Positions 1-12,588 of a stretch of 64,000 nucleotides of DNA are shown here, piece by piece. Made by a program: the position numbers and the translations under genes. The notes under the pieces are model-generated. The model was not told where the DNA came from and made no database searches. It saw only the letters and a program-made list of their open reading frames with translations. The stretch's first letter is position 1. The number at the start of each line of letters is the position of its first letter. The stretch is from Crotophaga sulcirostris (Eukaryota; Chordata; Aves; Cuculiformes; Crotophagidae). Location of the stretch: NCBI GenBank assembly GCA_013397455.1, contig VYZB01000193.1, positions 41,856 to 105,855 of the forward strand. Direction: 5' to 3'.

Positions 1-337
1 ATGTTAAGCTTCCTGTCAACCAGCACTCCCAGGTCCCTTTCCGCCTGACTACTCTCCAGCCACTCTGTCCCCAGTCTATAGCTTTGCATGGGATTGTTGT
101 GTCCAAAATGAAGTACCCGACATTTGGACTTATTGAACCTCATCCCATTAGAATCGGCCCATCTCTCCAGTCTGTCCAGGTCCCTCTGTAGGGCCATCCT
201 ACCCTCTAACAGATCGACGCTTCCTCCCAGCTTGGTATCGTCCACACACTTGCTGATGATGGACTCAATCCCCTCATCCAGATCATCAATAAAGGTATTA
301 AACAGGACCAGGCCCAACACCGATCCCTGGGGGACAC
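1..337 (-). mobile_element. CR1 LINE, RT palm/thumb part, left of LTR insertion
   Basis: Read on the minus strand this is the middle of a CR1 non-LTR reverse transcriptase, the enzyme that copies the element's RNA into the target site. Translation from 337 towards 1 gives an uninterrupted frame of about 112 codons. It starts with the GVPQGSVLG block and continues through [14 protein letters not shown], the catalytic motif C region ([10 protein letters not shown], where CR1 copies usually have FADD), [22 protein letters not shown] and [13 protein letters not shown]. The copy runs off the window's left edge, so the thumb, C-terminus and 3' end are not seen. It was one piece with 702-1200 before the LTR at 338-701 inserted. 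There are no stops or frameshifts in this part, so it is young compared with the copy at 32287. CR1 is known from birds, turtles and crocodilians; the family assignment is firm, the subfamily is not. Confidence 0.93.
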
Positions 338-701
338 TGTAGAAGGGTTTCTGTGAGAAGGATGTTTGCCCTTGAACCAGCCAGGCTTGGAGGAATTTCA
401 GGCATGCGGTGGAGGTTTGAGAAGAGAAAGCAAAGTGATAAGGCAGCAGCGGAGACAGGGGCAGGAGACGGAAGAAGCAGCGGGGAGAAGCGACGGGATG
501 AACTACAGATGAATGATGTTAATTGTTCGCATGGACAAATTGTGAGAGGATGGAGAATGGAATCACCTGTGGCTTGCAGGTTCTGTGGACACATGTACTC
601 TCGGAAAAACGCTAGATAAAGTAGCATGGAAATAGAATAAAGGAGCTTTGACCATGCCTCTAGGAGGACTGATCCTTGACTCCGGGACTCGTCTTACTAC
701 A
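338..701 (+). mobile_element. Solo LTR of an endogenous retrovirus (ERVK-like), nested in CR1
   Basis: The element begins TGTAGAAGGG and ends TTACTACA, with matching TGTAG/CTACA tips. It is flanked on both sides by the same six bases, GGACAC (332-337 and 702-707). Removing the element and one copy of the duplication restores the CR1 reading frame, which fixes both ends exactly. The + orientation is read from a TATA-like AGATAAA near 614-620, an AATAAA signal at 636-641 about 60 bases before the 3' end, and a GC-richer U5 tail. No second LTR, primer-binding site or gag/pol/env sequence adjoins it, so it is a solo LTR, normally the product of recombination between the two LTRs of a provirus. 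A 6-bp duplication is typical of alpha/betaretrovirus-like (ERVK) elements, and the U5 sequence resembles avian ERVK LTRs as I remember them. The family name is not verified. Confidence 0.93.
636..641 (+). terminator. LTR polyadenylation signal AATAAA
   Basis: A canonical AATAAA sits in the 3' third of the solo LTR, about 20 bases after the TATA-like AGATAAA. This spacing of promoter and poly(A) signal is compact but common in avian ERV LTRs. Whether it is still used cannot be told from sequence. Confidence 0.6.
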
Positions 702-1200
702 GGACACCACTGGTGACCGGCCGCCAACTGGATGAGACACCATTCACCACCACTCTCTGGGCTCGGCCATCCAACCAATTCCTAATCCAGCACAGAGTGC
801 TCCTGTCCAAGCCATGGGCTGCCAGCTTCTCCAGAAGTCTACTGTGGGAGACAGTGTCAAAGGCCTTACTGAAGTCCAGGTATACCACATCCACAACCTT
901 CCTCTCATCCACCAGGCGAGTCACGTGGTCATAAAAGGAGATCAGGTTGGTCAGCCAGGACCTACCCCTCCTAAATCCATGCTGATTGGGTCTGATCTCT
1001 TGGCCGTTCTGTAGATGCCTCATGATTGCACCCAGGATTATCTGCTCCATAATTTTACCTGGAACCGAGGTCAGGCTGACAGGTCTGTAATTACCTGGAT
1101 CATCCTTACGGCCCTTCTTGTGTATGGACGTCACATTGGCCAACTTCCAGTCTTCCGGGACTGGGTCTTGGTTGCTAAGGGTAGCAATTCCATACTCCCA
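702..1200 (-). mobile_element. CR1 LINE, RT fingers/palm part, right of LTR insertion
   Basis: This is the upstream half of the same CR1 reverse transcriptase, read from about 1200 down to 702. The frame is open and carries the CR1 signature blocks in order: VPEDWKLANV, KGRKDDPGNYRPVSLTSVPG, NQHGFRRGRSWLTNLISFYD, motif A VVYLDFSKAFDTVSH with its catalytic Asp, NWLDGRAQRVVVNGV and SSWRPVTSGV. It then runs into the duplicated GTGTCC where the LTR entered. Similarity fades between about 1160 and 1200, which I take as the 5' truncation point usual for CR1. The open frame continues to an ATG at 1224, but the residues beyond PVPEDW do not look like CR1. The endonuclease and ORF1 are absent. Confidence 0.93.
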
Positions 1201-4200
1201 TACAATCAATAAGTAAAACATCACAATAAATGGAAATGGGTTGAAGAACTGAAAGAAATGCTGCTGGATTGTGGCACTGCTCTACCTGCAGGGAGCCTGG
1301 GAGCAGTGAGACTGGGAGAGCTGGGGGTCCCAGTTGGGCTCTGCTGGTTGTTGCCAACAGGTACAAAGTGACAGGCAGAAGATGAGTTGCTGCATAAGAC
1401 ATATGACAGAATAAATGGCATTTTCATATTTACATACACAACTCCTGCTGCACTGCCCACAGGACTCAGAGAGGAGCTGTGGGGAAAGAAGGCACCGATA
1501 AAATGCATTCCTACCTCCGATGATTTTTGCAGATATTGCAGCACTGGAAGCATCTTTTCCATCGTGATAAAAGTAGAAGGCTGTAGTTTTGATTTCCAGT
1601 TTAAGTTACATAGTATTTTCATACCACAGGGACTAGAGTTTCAGAAGCTTTAACTATTTTTTTTAAACAATGCAATTTTCTTGGCTTACTTTGGAATCAC
1701 AGCAAGAGTAAGTTTGTAAATCTTTCAATAAGGTAGTTACATGCACACAAAGATTAGATCTCATGGCACAATAGATTTTTACTATATTATTCAGTATCTT
1801 TTTAATATTCTACTGTCTCTAGACAAAAGCTCTGAATAGTGATGTGACTTTTCAGAGTCTATTCAGGAGACAAAAATACAAGATTCCCTAGTTGTTCTCA
1901 CTTGTATGCCACACCAACTTGCACTTAATTTGCCTACCTGTTTTGAAAATGTGGAAAGAAAATAGTACTTAGATTTAACAGTGCTTTTAGTGTTTTATCT
2001 GTGAAAGCTACATTTTGTATTTGTAAAACTGAAAATGTTGAGAGGATCACTTAATTTTTCCCATACAGTGAAAATCTTATAATTTCCTGATTCAAAATAT
2101 CAATCTTAATATAGAAATTCATTTATTCTTATTAAAAAAGGCAAAATAACTGAATAAAATACCAACTGTAAAAAGGAGTAAATTACTGACAGTTCTGTGT
2201 AGTTGGTAACCTGATTTATTTTTCCCAATGTGTGTATGAAAGATAAATCAAGAAAGACAATAGAGTATATTTTCTAGCCACAGTTTATTTTATAAGTGGT
2301 ATTACATAAGTAACAACATTTTTACATTTTTCTGTGCTAAAGTGATGTGCATAAAATAGCTTATGATCATTATTTGCAGATTTTTAGAGGAAAACTGAGG
2401 TAGCAGTGTGATCGTTTGCAGGAGGCCATGCTGTATATTGACTGCAAATCAAAGATTAAAGCCAGTGCTGTCTGTATTCCATTGCAAATCCCTATGGACA
2501 CTGGAAAAGGTCACAGGATCTTCCAAACAGAGATAAAATGTTTCTGCCACAAGTTGACTTCTCACTTCACAAAGACAAATTTATAATCAATACACCATAT
2601 TAATACCAAATCTATGAAGCCATTCTGGACACCTTTCAGATGACCTAAGGGATGTTCACCAAACAAGTAGTGGTGAGGTTTCTAATTTAAATTATATCAA
2701 TAAATAAATATACTTGTAATAAATATGCGTAAGCATAAATTCAAGTAAGTGTATAACTACTAAATTAGCATAAATATAAACCAACAATTAAATCTTCACT
2801 TGTTTGCTTTTGTTTCATAGAGGAATAAGCTCTTACCTGCAGGAGTCCATTGTATTTTAAAGACAACTTTATTAAATTCCATCATTAGTGAAGTAATACC
2901 TTTCTGTTTCATTGCTCATGTTCAGAATATGGATGTTCGTTCTTATTGTTTATCCACAACAAGGTTTAATTCAGATTTTAGAAGTGGGGTTTGGTGACAT
3001 TACACAGTTAGGAATTTTCAACAACAAAAAGTCCTTCATTGGTCAAAGTTATCCAAGACCTCCAGAAGGAAAACAATATATTTTACCTAGGTTCATCTTC
3101 AAACTTTGTCTATGAGTTTTTTAGAAATGTTACCTCTATAGCAGATACTGAAATTACAAATAGACTGCCAAAGATGCTGTTATTTTTCAGTAAAATGCAT
3201 TTTTAAAATACATCATTCTAGCTTCATGAGTTCTAATGAATAAATAAATTATTTATTTACTTTGGCTCAAGCAGTAGGACCATGTGATTAGAAAAAATAA
3301 GCAAATGTTGGCAAAAGGAGAGTGAAAAGCCAAAAGCCATCAATCGCTTAAACTAAAATTTCAGGGTATTCGGCAGGATTTATATCAAGTCCAAACTCAG
3401 GATATAATTCCAGGTTTCTGTGAGCCTGGTCATTTGTTCTTCAATGAATTGTATTTAATTTCCCATCAAAATTTCAAACAGTACCTGCAAATTACAGAAA
3501 CCCTTTATAAGGAATTCCAGTTTTTACAACAGGGTACATGATCTTTCTGCATACCCTTTGCTTTCCCACTCAAAAGAGTGCTGTCTCCCTTTTCCTGATG
3601 TTTTTAACTGCTGTGCTGCTATGACACTGAAGTCACAGCAGCTAAAGAAAATCTTTGAGAGTCTACTGTCCGCATTATGTGATGGTAATGAACAAATCAA
3701 GTGGTGTAGGTACAGGAGCTCTGGCTGATCTCAGCCAGTTCATGAGCAGTGTCATGAAATTGAGAGCAAGAAAGCATGAGTGGAAAAGATATAGCAGCAT
3801 GTGCCTCTTGCATACTGCATCTATCACATGAAGTCATGGTAAAATAGAAGCCTTTTGAAGAAATAACTATCCCCACCAATAAATGAAATAAATTAAACCT
3901 GATGGACATGGGAAGTAAATCAAAACATGATGAAAACATGCTGTACGTTCTCCACGTGAATACCCTCTTTACCCTCCTGTGCTTGCAGTCTCTCAGCTAC
4001 TCCCAGAGTTGCAATGACAATTTACAGACTGGGCCATAGCTTTACCATAGATCTTTTATTTCCAGCTGTAGCATGGAAATAGTGCATTAGGTGAAAACAC
4101 AGAATATAATCCTAACCATGCAAATGTTCAGGGTTAGGTTTTGGAAATCAATCTATGTAAGCAAACCCGTTTGCAAGGTGTAGCAGTGTTTAGTACCATG

Positions 4201-7200
4201 AACAATCCCATTGATTTGACTGGACTGAGGTTGTGAAGACTCAACCGACCAAACCCCAGAGATTCTCATTTCCTCTTTTTGGATTCTGTAGCTACAGCTA
4301 CAGCAGGAAAGACCAGACTTTGCCAAAAGGATATAAAAAATGTCTGTGTTCCTTTTATAGTGACTACTAATTCCACGTCTAATATATAATAAAAAGTGCA
4401 GGTCAGGATTTGGTTCTAACCCTAAAGTGGGTTTTTATATTTGCTTTTCAGGGTTTAGAAGGTTTCTGATGACTGTGTGAATTTAACATTGTTACATGAA
4501 GCTGTTCTTAAAACTTCTGCAGTTTTTCCTATCTTAGTACCTTACTTCAGGTTTAATGAATAAAAAGATGCAATAAAATTATACCTGTTTTTTATAATCC
4601 TGTAATCTAGGTGATTATAATCAGGCACTAATATAGGTGGATGAGGTTTGTAACGTAGCAAAGGAAATACTACCTCAAGGCTTTCATGACTGTGTTCAAC
4701 TATAGCAAGAAATACAGCTGGTTGGCAGGAGCTAGGAAACAGTACCAGAAAAATATTTAATAATTTTTGTAATTACATGAGAACCTCTACAGAAGATGGG
4801 TATCATCATGACAGTACTGAAAAATTACACACATTTTTTCTTGCTCCATTTTGAGAAGAATTGTCATTTCTCATCATCAGTATTTCCAAAGTATACATGT
4901 AGAAACATCACTTTTGGTATATTTATCTGCAGACTGCTTCTCTGATGCCAAGAGATGGTTCTAGCTATGTTTTATGAGCATGCCTGGTATACAGAGGAAA
5001 GAGTCTTTGGCAAAGCTTAAGCCACTTCCTTTCTTCCAAAAGGAATCAGTAATATCCATGACTGCTATTTCCACCGACGAGCACAATTGTAGGAATGGAA
5101 GATGTGTATGTATCAATGCTCTACAGTATCTGTTGTTTTGTGCAGTTTTCTCTAGTCTATCCAACTAACAAGGGCATACATAAGATCCAAACAAAGATCA
5201 GCTAAATTTTTAGATACATTATTTTTAAATATTTTTTTTCACTTGTTGATCCTCTATTTCCAGAACTATTCCTTCTGTGGGAGATTTGATTGGAATCTTT
5301 TGGAATAATTTTTGCCTGGACAAATCTCTTAATCTCTTCATGCCTCAGTTTCCATAACTATGTTAGGCAGATAGAAAATACTATGTAAATTAACCTGTTT
5401 GGTTAGTCTAATCACTCATTCTTTGGCAGTCAATGCTGCTGCTAATTCAATATTTTATACTTTAATTATCATGTTGAACACCCTACTTGCATAAAGGTGG
5501 CATCTTCTGCTGATTTAGAAATTAAAGGATCTTCCATGTGGAAGAACCGAATGTAGCTTCCAACCCAAACTAGCTGTCTCTTTATGTCTAAACCACTCCT
5601 TTTTATTTAGTAATTTTATAAATAGTTTCCTATTTGACATTGAGACGTCACTTATTTCCTCTGCTAAAGCACACTAGAATTTAATTTAATTCTGTTGCCC
5701 CTTTTGAGATCAGCTGTTATACAGAGTTGAAGTCTCTGAATTGTCCATTGGTAGCTCGATGGAATGCATAAAAACTAGCACAAGCAGCTTACTGGCTCAT
5801 TGGTCTTTATTTTAGGCAACTACAGCAACATTTACTTTTCTAATTGAATTGGAAATCAGTCATTCTTCTCTAATACAGTAAAGGATGTTGACTTTCCTTT
5901 GTCTTCCTGAAATGTCAGATTTAAGCTTTTTTCATCCCAGAAGGACATAAAGGGATTTTGTAACTGTTTCTGTAGGCCTATTCATATTGCTATTTAAATC
6001 GATATCAAATGCTTTGGGTTCCTATCTGCATTAGCTGAAGACTGATATGAAATCCATATCCTTTGCCCTTGCTGACTGATTGCTGAGTCTGGCTGCTAGT
6101 ACAGACACACAGATCTGACCCGAACTATTCCTTCTTGTAGCATTGACAGCCTCCAGCACGCCCCTCTACTTCATCTTCAGAAGCAGTGCTGATCTGAAAG
6201 AGGGTTCATAGGATGCTGGTGCAAAATAATGCCTGTGCAGAAGCAATATCTTCCTTCCTGTCTCCAGTGTGTAGAAACTCACCGATTTCTGCATTTGCTC
6301 TCACACTTGACTGCCTGGTACAGTGCAGTGTGGACATAAAGAGGCGGTCAAGAAATAAAAATAAAAAGATAACCTATTTTTGTCCTAGTGAGGTCAGACT
6401 GCTGACACCAGAGAAGGTTTTCTTTCCTTTCTCTCATTTTTTTAGTCTAAATACTGCTTCTGCAGAGAGGCACCTGTATTCACCCTCATGGGACTGTTTC
6501 TGTCAGGCTCTGGAAACAATCAGTGCAGACTCCTGCTGATCACCTCTTGCAGGCTGGTCCATGCACCGCAGAGACCACTGAGATTGTACTGGGAATGAGG
6601 CATTATTTTAGTTTTATTACAACCACAAACCAAGAAATCACATGAAGCTGTTGTGTAATGGCAAGAGATAAACTATACCAAGCAGGTGGAGAGACCTGCT
6701 ATGCTGAATCCCAAAAAGGCAGGAATACTTGAAGTCTTGTGGTGAAGTGAAAAAATTACCTTGCTGCCTCCAGCAATACAATCCATTTGTTAAAGCATGT
6801 TCTTTAATCTCTCTAACCATAAACAACTGTGGCAGCAACAAAACGACAAACCTACTGCTGAAGGAAGTCTTGCAGATGATGTGAAGCCTGAGGGCAAGGT
6901 TCACAGGAGTTTTCCAGGGACTAAGAGACCCAGGCTCTCACTGTGCTTTCATTTTTCAGGATTTCCTACCTGAAAGAGATCTAGGATAAACAGCATCATG
7001 CCTTGTTTCATGTAAAGATAGCCAAGGAACAACAATTCATGAGAAAACATGCCTTTCAATTTACCTGTGCCTTTCTGGCTTGCATAAGTTGTGTTACTGT
7101 GTAATTGAATTTTTAAGTATATTTCCCCCCTTTTTTTGTATCTAAGCTATTGTCTCTCCTTTATGCTATTTCTATACAAGCTTCTTCTCCCAAGGTCACT

Positions 7201-9165
7201 GTCACCTGAGGTTATAACTACAGAAAAGTAGTTGTTACTAGTTAGCTAAAAAGTTGAAATCAGTGTCATGTACTTAGCAGTAGCTCATGGATCTCTGACT
7301 GATCCAAGTAGCAGCTTGACATTGGGTGGCATGTTGCTAATTCCCAAATAAAGGCCAAAGCATTGCAGTCCAGCCAATGACATGTTCCTATGGTTTCTAG
7401 CAGCGTTGTATACAACTATCTGCTATACAGTATCTCACTTCTGCTGAGAAGGTGTCTTTGTAGTTAGGTGAGAAATAATAACAAAAAATGTAGTGCAAAC
7501 ATGTAAGCATGTTTATGGACTTGTGAATATCATTCTTCTCCTAAAGATGTGAATGCTTTACTGTCCAGAAAGCTTCTTATGTTAGTCTGAGTACTCTAGA
7601 GTTTATTTAACAGCAGTATTGACAAAGTCACAGTAGTTTAAATCCTTACAAACATGGCTGATCTTTTACGTCTAATAATTGTACCTGGACTATATTGTTA
7701 GCTAATATAAAATTATGTAAGTAATGTCATTCAGTTAGTAATTTTTTTCATTTAACTGCAGTGGAATTGAAATCAACTGTATTGCAAGTTTTACATATTT
7801 TTTTTGATATTTCTACAGTTTATAAGGCACAGAATGCATAATATCCACTTAAAGAAAACACTACTAAAGAAAAGTGAAAATTTTTGAAAATTTAAGAAGT
7901 TTGAAAATATGAACATGAAAAAAATACAGCACTATGAAACTACGAGTAACCCAGTTTTAGTGGTTTGGGGTTGCTGGTTTTTTTCCCCCTAAAACTACAT
8001 GAACTATAAAGCCAAACAAGTCTTCTTTTACGACTTAATTTATACCTTTAAAATACTTTCATAGACAATGCTGGGGTAAATGCTTTCAGAACTGTAGCCT
8101 GATGTATCTCATCTTTGCATTATCTTTTGTCCTTAATGTCCCAAGCAGCTGTAAGCCAAACCAGCAGAAATCTTTTATGTTCTGGTACAGATAAAACCCT
8201 TTCAACAGCACATCTGTACTGCTATCGTTATTAGTACCTTACACAATAATGTAAAGGTTAGGTAGCTGACCTTTAGATATTTCTTATTATTGTTAGCTAT
8301 TTCTTCCAAATTGGTTTGACCTTGTCTGTCTGTTCGAAGGTTAATACTTATCCTGAAGTACCTGAAGCATAGATTTCTTTCATGCTACGTAAGCTACAAA
8401 AAGGCGTAGCCCTCTCTAATTTGATGCCACAATACAAACCCAAGATATCATCAATAACCCATTTTTTCTCTACAGTATTTTGAACATTCTGTTTTGCAGT
8501 AGTGTAGTTTTGAGCTTTGAGAGGAGATAAGAAAACAGGAGTGGGGCATGCCTCATTGTGAAACAATGCAACTTGTTTTGGAAGGAGGTGGATCGATAGA
8601 GCTATTTATTTAAGCCCACATACTAGTTTAAACTAAAATGATTCACAATGTATGTTAGAGAAATCCAGCTTCAATTCTTTCTAGAAAAGACATTGCTGCT
8701 CTCTTTATTATAAAATCCTTATCTTCAAAAGCTTAAAATGTAGTAGGTTAAAAAAAATCAAAAAGGGAGATATTTTAGCACTGCGCTTTCTGAGACTAAA
8801 ACTGTGAAGTTTAAAAGAAAATCAAAAAACAGAATATCTCTCCTTGTGCAAACAAGCAATATGTGAGTAAGCAACCCCTCTACCCCCTGTGCTGTTTCAG
8901 AGCTGAATCATCGATAACATGACAGGAATGAGAACAAGTAACTTACGGAATTGTTCAGGTTCCCAGAATCCCAGAAAATGAACTTCTAAAATTTTTATTT
9001 TAATTCTTTTTTTTAAAGAATATGTTTGTTTGTGTGTATGTGACATGTTCTATAACCTTAAACATTGTTGTGACTTTGTGGTCAAACACAGAAGCACTGA
9101 AATTTAAATTCAGACACTTTATATTCCACCTAAGTCCTTGCATTTTTTTCCCCTCTCCCATTCAG
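1201..9165. other. AT-rich intergenic or intronic DNA, nothing recognised
   Basis: About 8 kb of unique-looking AT-rich sequence. The open frames are short (mostly under 110 codons), many start at non-ATG codons, and none shows a recognisable domain. Small low-complexity patches occur, for example TAAA/TTTA-rich repeats near 2699-2712 and 3238-3260. No interspersed repeat could be identified by eye; diverged old repeats may be hidden here. Confidence 0.6.
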
Positions 9166-9458
9166 TTCAAGTAAAAGAAGTTGTTGTCAAGAGCTTTTGC
9201 TATCAGCATTATGCAGGATGTGTGCTGCGGGACACAACTTGCAGCCTGATCCCCAGACCTTCAGGACTAGGGATCTCTCTGGAGATTTTACAAAGCCTGC
9301 ACAGCCTGGCTTCCCCTCAGATCTTCCCTGGATGGGTTTTGGGATGCAGCTAGAGTATAACACAGAGAGCCGCAACAGCAAGAGATCAAATTGGAGCACA
9401 CCTACCCTGCAGTGTAGACGCAGCTGCTCAAGGTCTGCAAGTTATCCTGGCCCAGAAA
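9166..9458 (+). other. Exon-like segment (speculative; coding or lncRNA)
   Basis: A pyrimidine-rich run ending in CATTCAG (acceptor, AG at 9164-9165) is followed by 293 bases that are richer in GC than the surroundings. The segment ends at CCCAGAAA before GTGAGTAT (donor GT at 9459-9460), a strong match to the splice-donor consensus. One frame, with codons starting at 9167, is open through the whole segment, about 97 codons, and continues open to 9598. The peptide is rich in Ser, Pro, Cys and Arg (for example CRMCAAGHNLQPDPQTF and RRSCSRSASYPGPES) and I do not recognise it. No partner exon was found, and 293 is not a multiple of three, so a neighbouring exon of matching phase would be needed. 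By chance, several such acceptor-donor pairs are expected in 64 kb. It could be a lncRNA exon or nothing. Confidence 0.18.
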
Positions 9459-9460
9459 GT

Positions 9461-12400
9461 GAGTATAGAGCAGCAGTCTTTGTAAATGCTGTTCAGCAAG
9501 CAATTAACCATAGCTTCTCAGACACCTTTTTGTTTGACTTTTCATTGGCTCTTATCTGGGAACTTGTCATGCTTTGCTTTCTCCAGGCAGCATGTTGATT
9601 ATGACCCACTTGGGTGAAAAGCTTGGGTGGGATTACTGCTGTTCATTTCCTGCAGCAGAAATAGATAGAAAGGCGGGCAGATGAGTGTGATGCTTTTGTT
9701 TCCACCATCTCAGGACTATCACAGGACCAACTGGTCTTTAATCTTCTGCAGACCTGTAGCAATCAGGCAATGGTAAGGACATTGGAAAGAACATGGCAGG
9801 TATCGCTTTCATCTGTGGAAGCTTCTGTTAGTAGATAGAACTCAAAACGTGCTCTGCAATGGTGAGGGTGGGCGAAGTGGAAGACTAAGCTGAATTTTTT
9901 ACAGGTAGTAAATTCAGTGATAAGAAATGATGAATCAATGAAGGGAGGTAAGAGAAGAAGTTATCTCCATTGGACCTTTCAGCCTCTTTATATCAGTTCT
10001 TTATCTGGTATTTTTTGTGCATTTCTTATGTTGATGTCTCTGACATTGGTTGCATTGCATGTCTGGGAATCAGCAATGATGGCAAATGTAACCAACAGCA
10101 TCAGAAACCAATGATGTTGCTCCTGTTTTCCACCTAGAATGACTTTTTTTCTTCCCATCTTCACTCAGTCATCTTAACAAGACCCAGGAACGATGAGCCT
10201 TCCTGAAAAACAATTCCCCTTGGATCTCATCACAGTCTCATTGCTGGGTCCCTTTATCAGATCGGTAGTCCTAACCTATTCATCAATACAACAGCAGCAG
10301 CTAAGGAGATAACTAGAAATCTATTATTTGCCACCCCAACAAAAAAGTAATATTTCAACAGTTTGCTGTGCTTGTACACTTGGACATTTGACCAATACGG
10401 AGGGAAAATTCAGCACTGACAAAGCACTGTGGTGTTTGAAGGTATAACAGATGGTACAGCATCTGTAGCAAATTCTCTTTACCTTCTATGTTCATTTTTA
10501 AACAGGAATGTCTCCACTTTTTCCACTTTATACTATAACATAACAACAGAACAAATGTTCTAAAATACAGTTCATTCTTTAATAAAGAAGAGAAGCATGC
10601 AAGACGCCTTTTCAGTTCACCTCACAGGTACAAACATAAGCAATGACTGTTGGTACACAAGATACATGAGGCCTGACTCAAAAAAATCCTAAGACTAGCC
10701 CTATAGTTCAGGAACTGAGAATAGGAAGGGAGACATGAAGCGATGGTTATAGAACATATTCTAACCTGTCACAGTGAGAAAAAGCTCAGCTCCATTGCCT
10801 CACTCAATACGAGAGGACCTGTGTTCAAACATAAACATTTTCTTGCCCTCAGTCAAAAAATGCCATTGTGCGCGAGCCAAAAATGTTTTGTCTGTGAAAG
10901 ACTTTTTAGCTAATAACAACATCACCCTGTTCACCAGACATGGCTCCCTTTTCCCAAAGACCAGGTCAGTACCCAAAGGAACCCATTTTTTGTTGATCAA
11001 AGATGTCAAAGCAAAAACAATGGAGATCTTTAACAGCCTTTCAGACAGTGATTAGAATTACTTTGAAGGTTGGCAGCATCATGTGCAACTCTGTGTTAAC
11101 TCAGAACTCTTTTGAGGGGGAGCATGGATGTTTTTCTTAATTTTCTAAACAAAAAGAACTACAGACACATTCTCTTTTTTTTTTTTTTGGTGTCAAACCT
11201 CATATACATACACTGAAAAGAAGGAATTACAAATATCTTTGTTGTTCAACAGAAATAGATAATTTCATGACATTACTATGGAAAAAGAACGGAAATGTTA
11301 TCTAAATGTGTTATACATTAATGTACAGAGGCTGTGGAAGAGTAACATTAAGATAAATAGTATTGTCCATGTCCTAAGTTGGAAACAATATTCTAACAAA
11401 AATATTCCAGTGTGATTTCCATGACTAGAATGAGCTGTGCTAGCCTTGTCAAAGTGCATGCCATTCATACTCTGAAGCAGGGACTGACTTGAGGGCTGCG
11501 TGGGTATTGTGGTAGAGAGACAGAGACACTGTGGTAGTCTCTGCAGATTCTCTGCCACAAGGGTTACGCCAGGGAAGCCAGAGAAGGGACGCTTCCACTA
11601 CTTCCTTGTTCCTCCAGTCTTGAACAGATCAGCCAGCACAACCATGTAGCAGAAGAGGGAAAAAACCCTGAAATTTCTTCCTTTGTGAATTAACTGATAA
11701 ATGGCCAACCATTAACATATCCCTATACTGCACTTTATTCAGCACAGGTAGTGAAACAGTGTAATTGGTAAACATTTCCATACTTTTACAATATACTTGA
11801 AGTATTGTGCACTGCAAACTCAGTTTCACTCAATACATCTTCCTGAATAGTGGCAACTCATTTCATATTTTGCAGTATACATGTGTAGTTAAAATTACTG
11901 CAATATGTACTATGTATTTCTCAGGATTGTGCTTCATTTGCCATTGTCCTTGCTCATTCGCAGGCTTTGTTATGCCATGTTTTACAGTGACCTACATAAT
12001 TTTGTGCCATCTGCAAACTTTGTCATCTTATTCTTCAGAAATCTCTCTCAACCACAACATATCCTTTGTAATCTGCATTTTGAAATCAAAACGAGTCAAA
12101 TTTAGTGGAGAATCAAAATGACAGGTATCAGTTTTACAATAAACATTGTATTCTTGTTCACCAATCTATGAATTTAATAAAATTTGCAAGTGAAAAGGTT
12201 ACTCTAGACTGTTACACTCTTAAGATAGCTTCAAAAGGCTAGAAAGTTTGCTTCTTAATTATCAATCTGTTGAAATAGTAATCACGCACTGAGTGAGATA
12301 AAGTCCCATTTCTGTTAATTTGCCATAGAAGAGAAGGGAGTTCCACATTTCTGTTTGGAAAGTGTTGCATACCAGCTGTCACCCATGAAGGCTCACCAGA

Positions 12401-12538
12401 TGTGACTAGAATGATGATCTTTGTAGGTTCTTCTGAGAAAGAAGCATGGAATGGGAAGGAAAGTTAGAGTAGCAGGATGGCAGAAAAGGGTGACAAACTG
12501 TGGTGAAAGAGAGATGTGCATCTCAAAAAATATCAAGA
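9461..12538. other. AT-rich intergenic or intronic DNA, nothing recognised
   Basis: There are no convincing genes. A T-tract lies near 11177-11189. The 93-codon frame at 10774-11055 starts at GTG, matches no domain I know, and is treated as chance. Confidence 0.55.
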
Positions 12539-12588
12539 NNNNNNNNNNNNNNNNNNNNNNNNNNNNNNNNNNNNNNNNNNNNNNNNNN
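12539..12588. other. Assembly gap (50 N)
   Basis: Exactly 50 unresolved bases. A round number like this usually means the gap size is a placeholder. The flanks (TCTCAAAAAATATCAAGA on the left, AAATATTTTATC on the right) are AT-rich but not obviously repetitive. A frame at 12500-12685 that reads through the Ns is an artefact. Confidence 0.99.

Noticed and set aside
353..627. Open frames inside the solo LTR (both strands)
   Set aside because: They lie wholly within non-coding LTR sequence with exact known ends; LTRs of this type do not encode proteins.
1221..1622. 133-codon open frame (-) beside the CR1
   Set aside because: No similarity to CR1 or any known family, and Ser/Pro-rich composition as expected from random translation.
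10774..11055. 93-codon open frame (+)
   Set aside because: Starts at GTG and has no known motif; likely chance.
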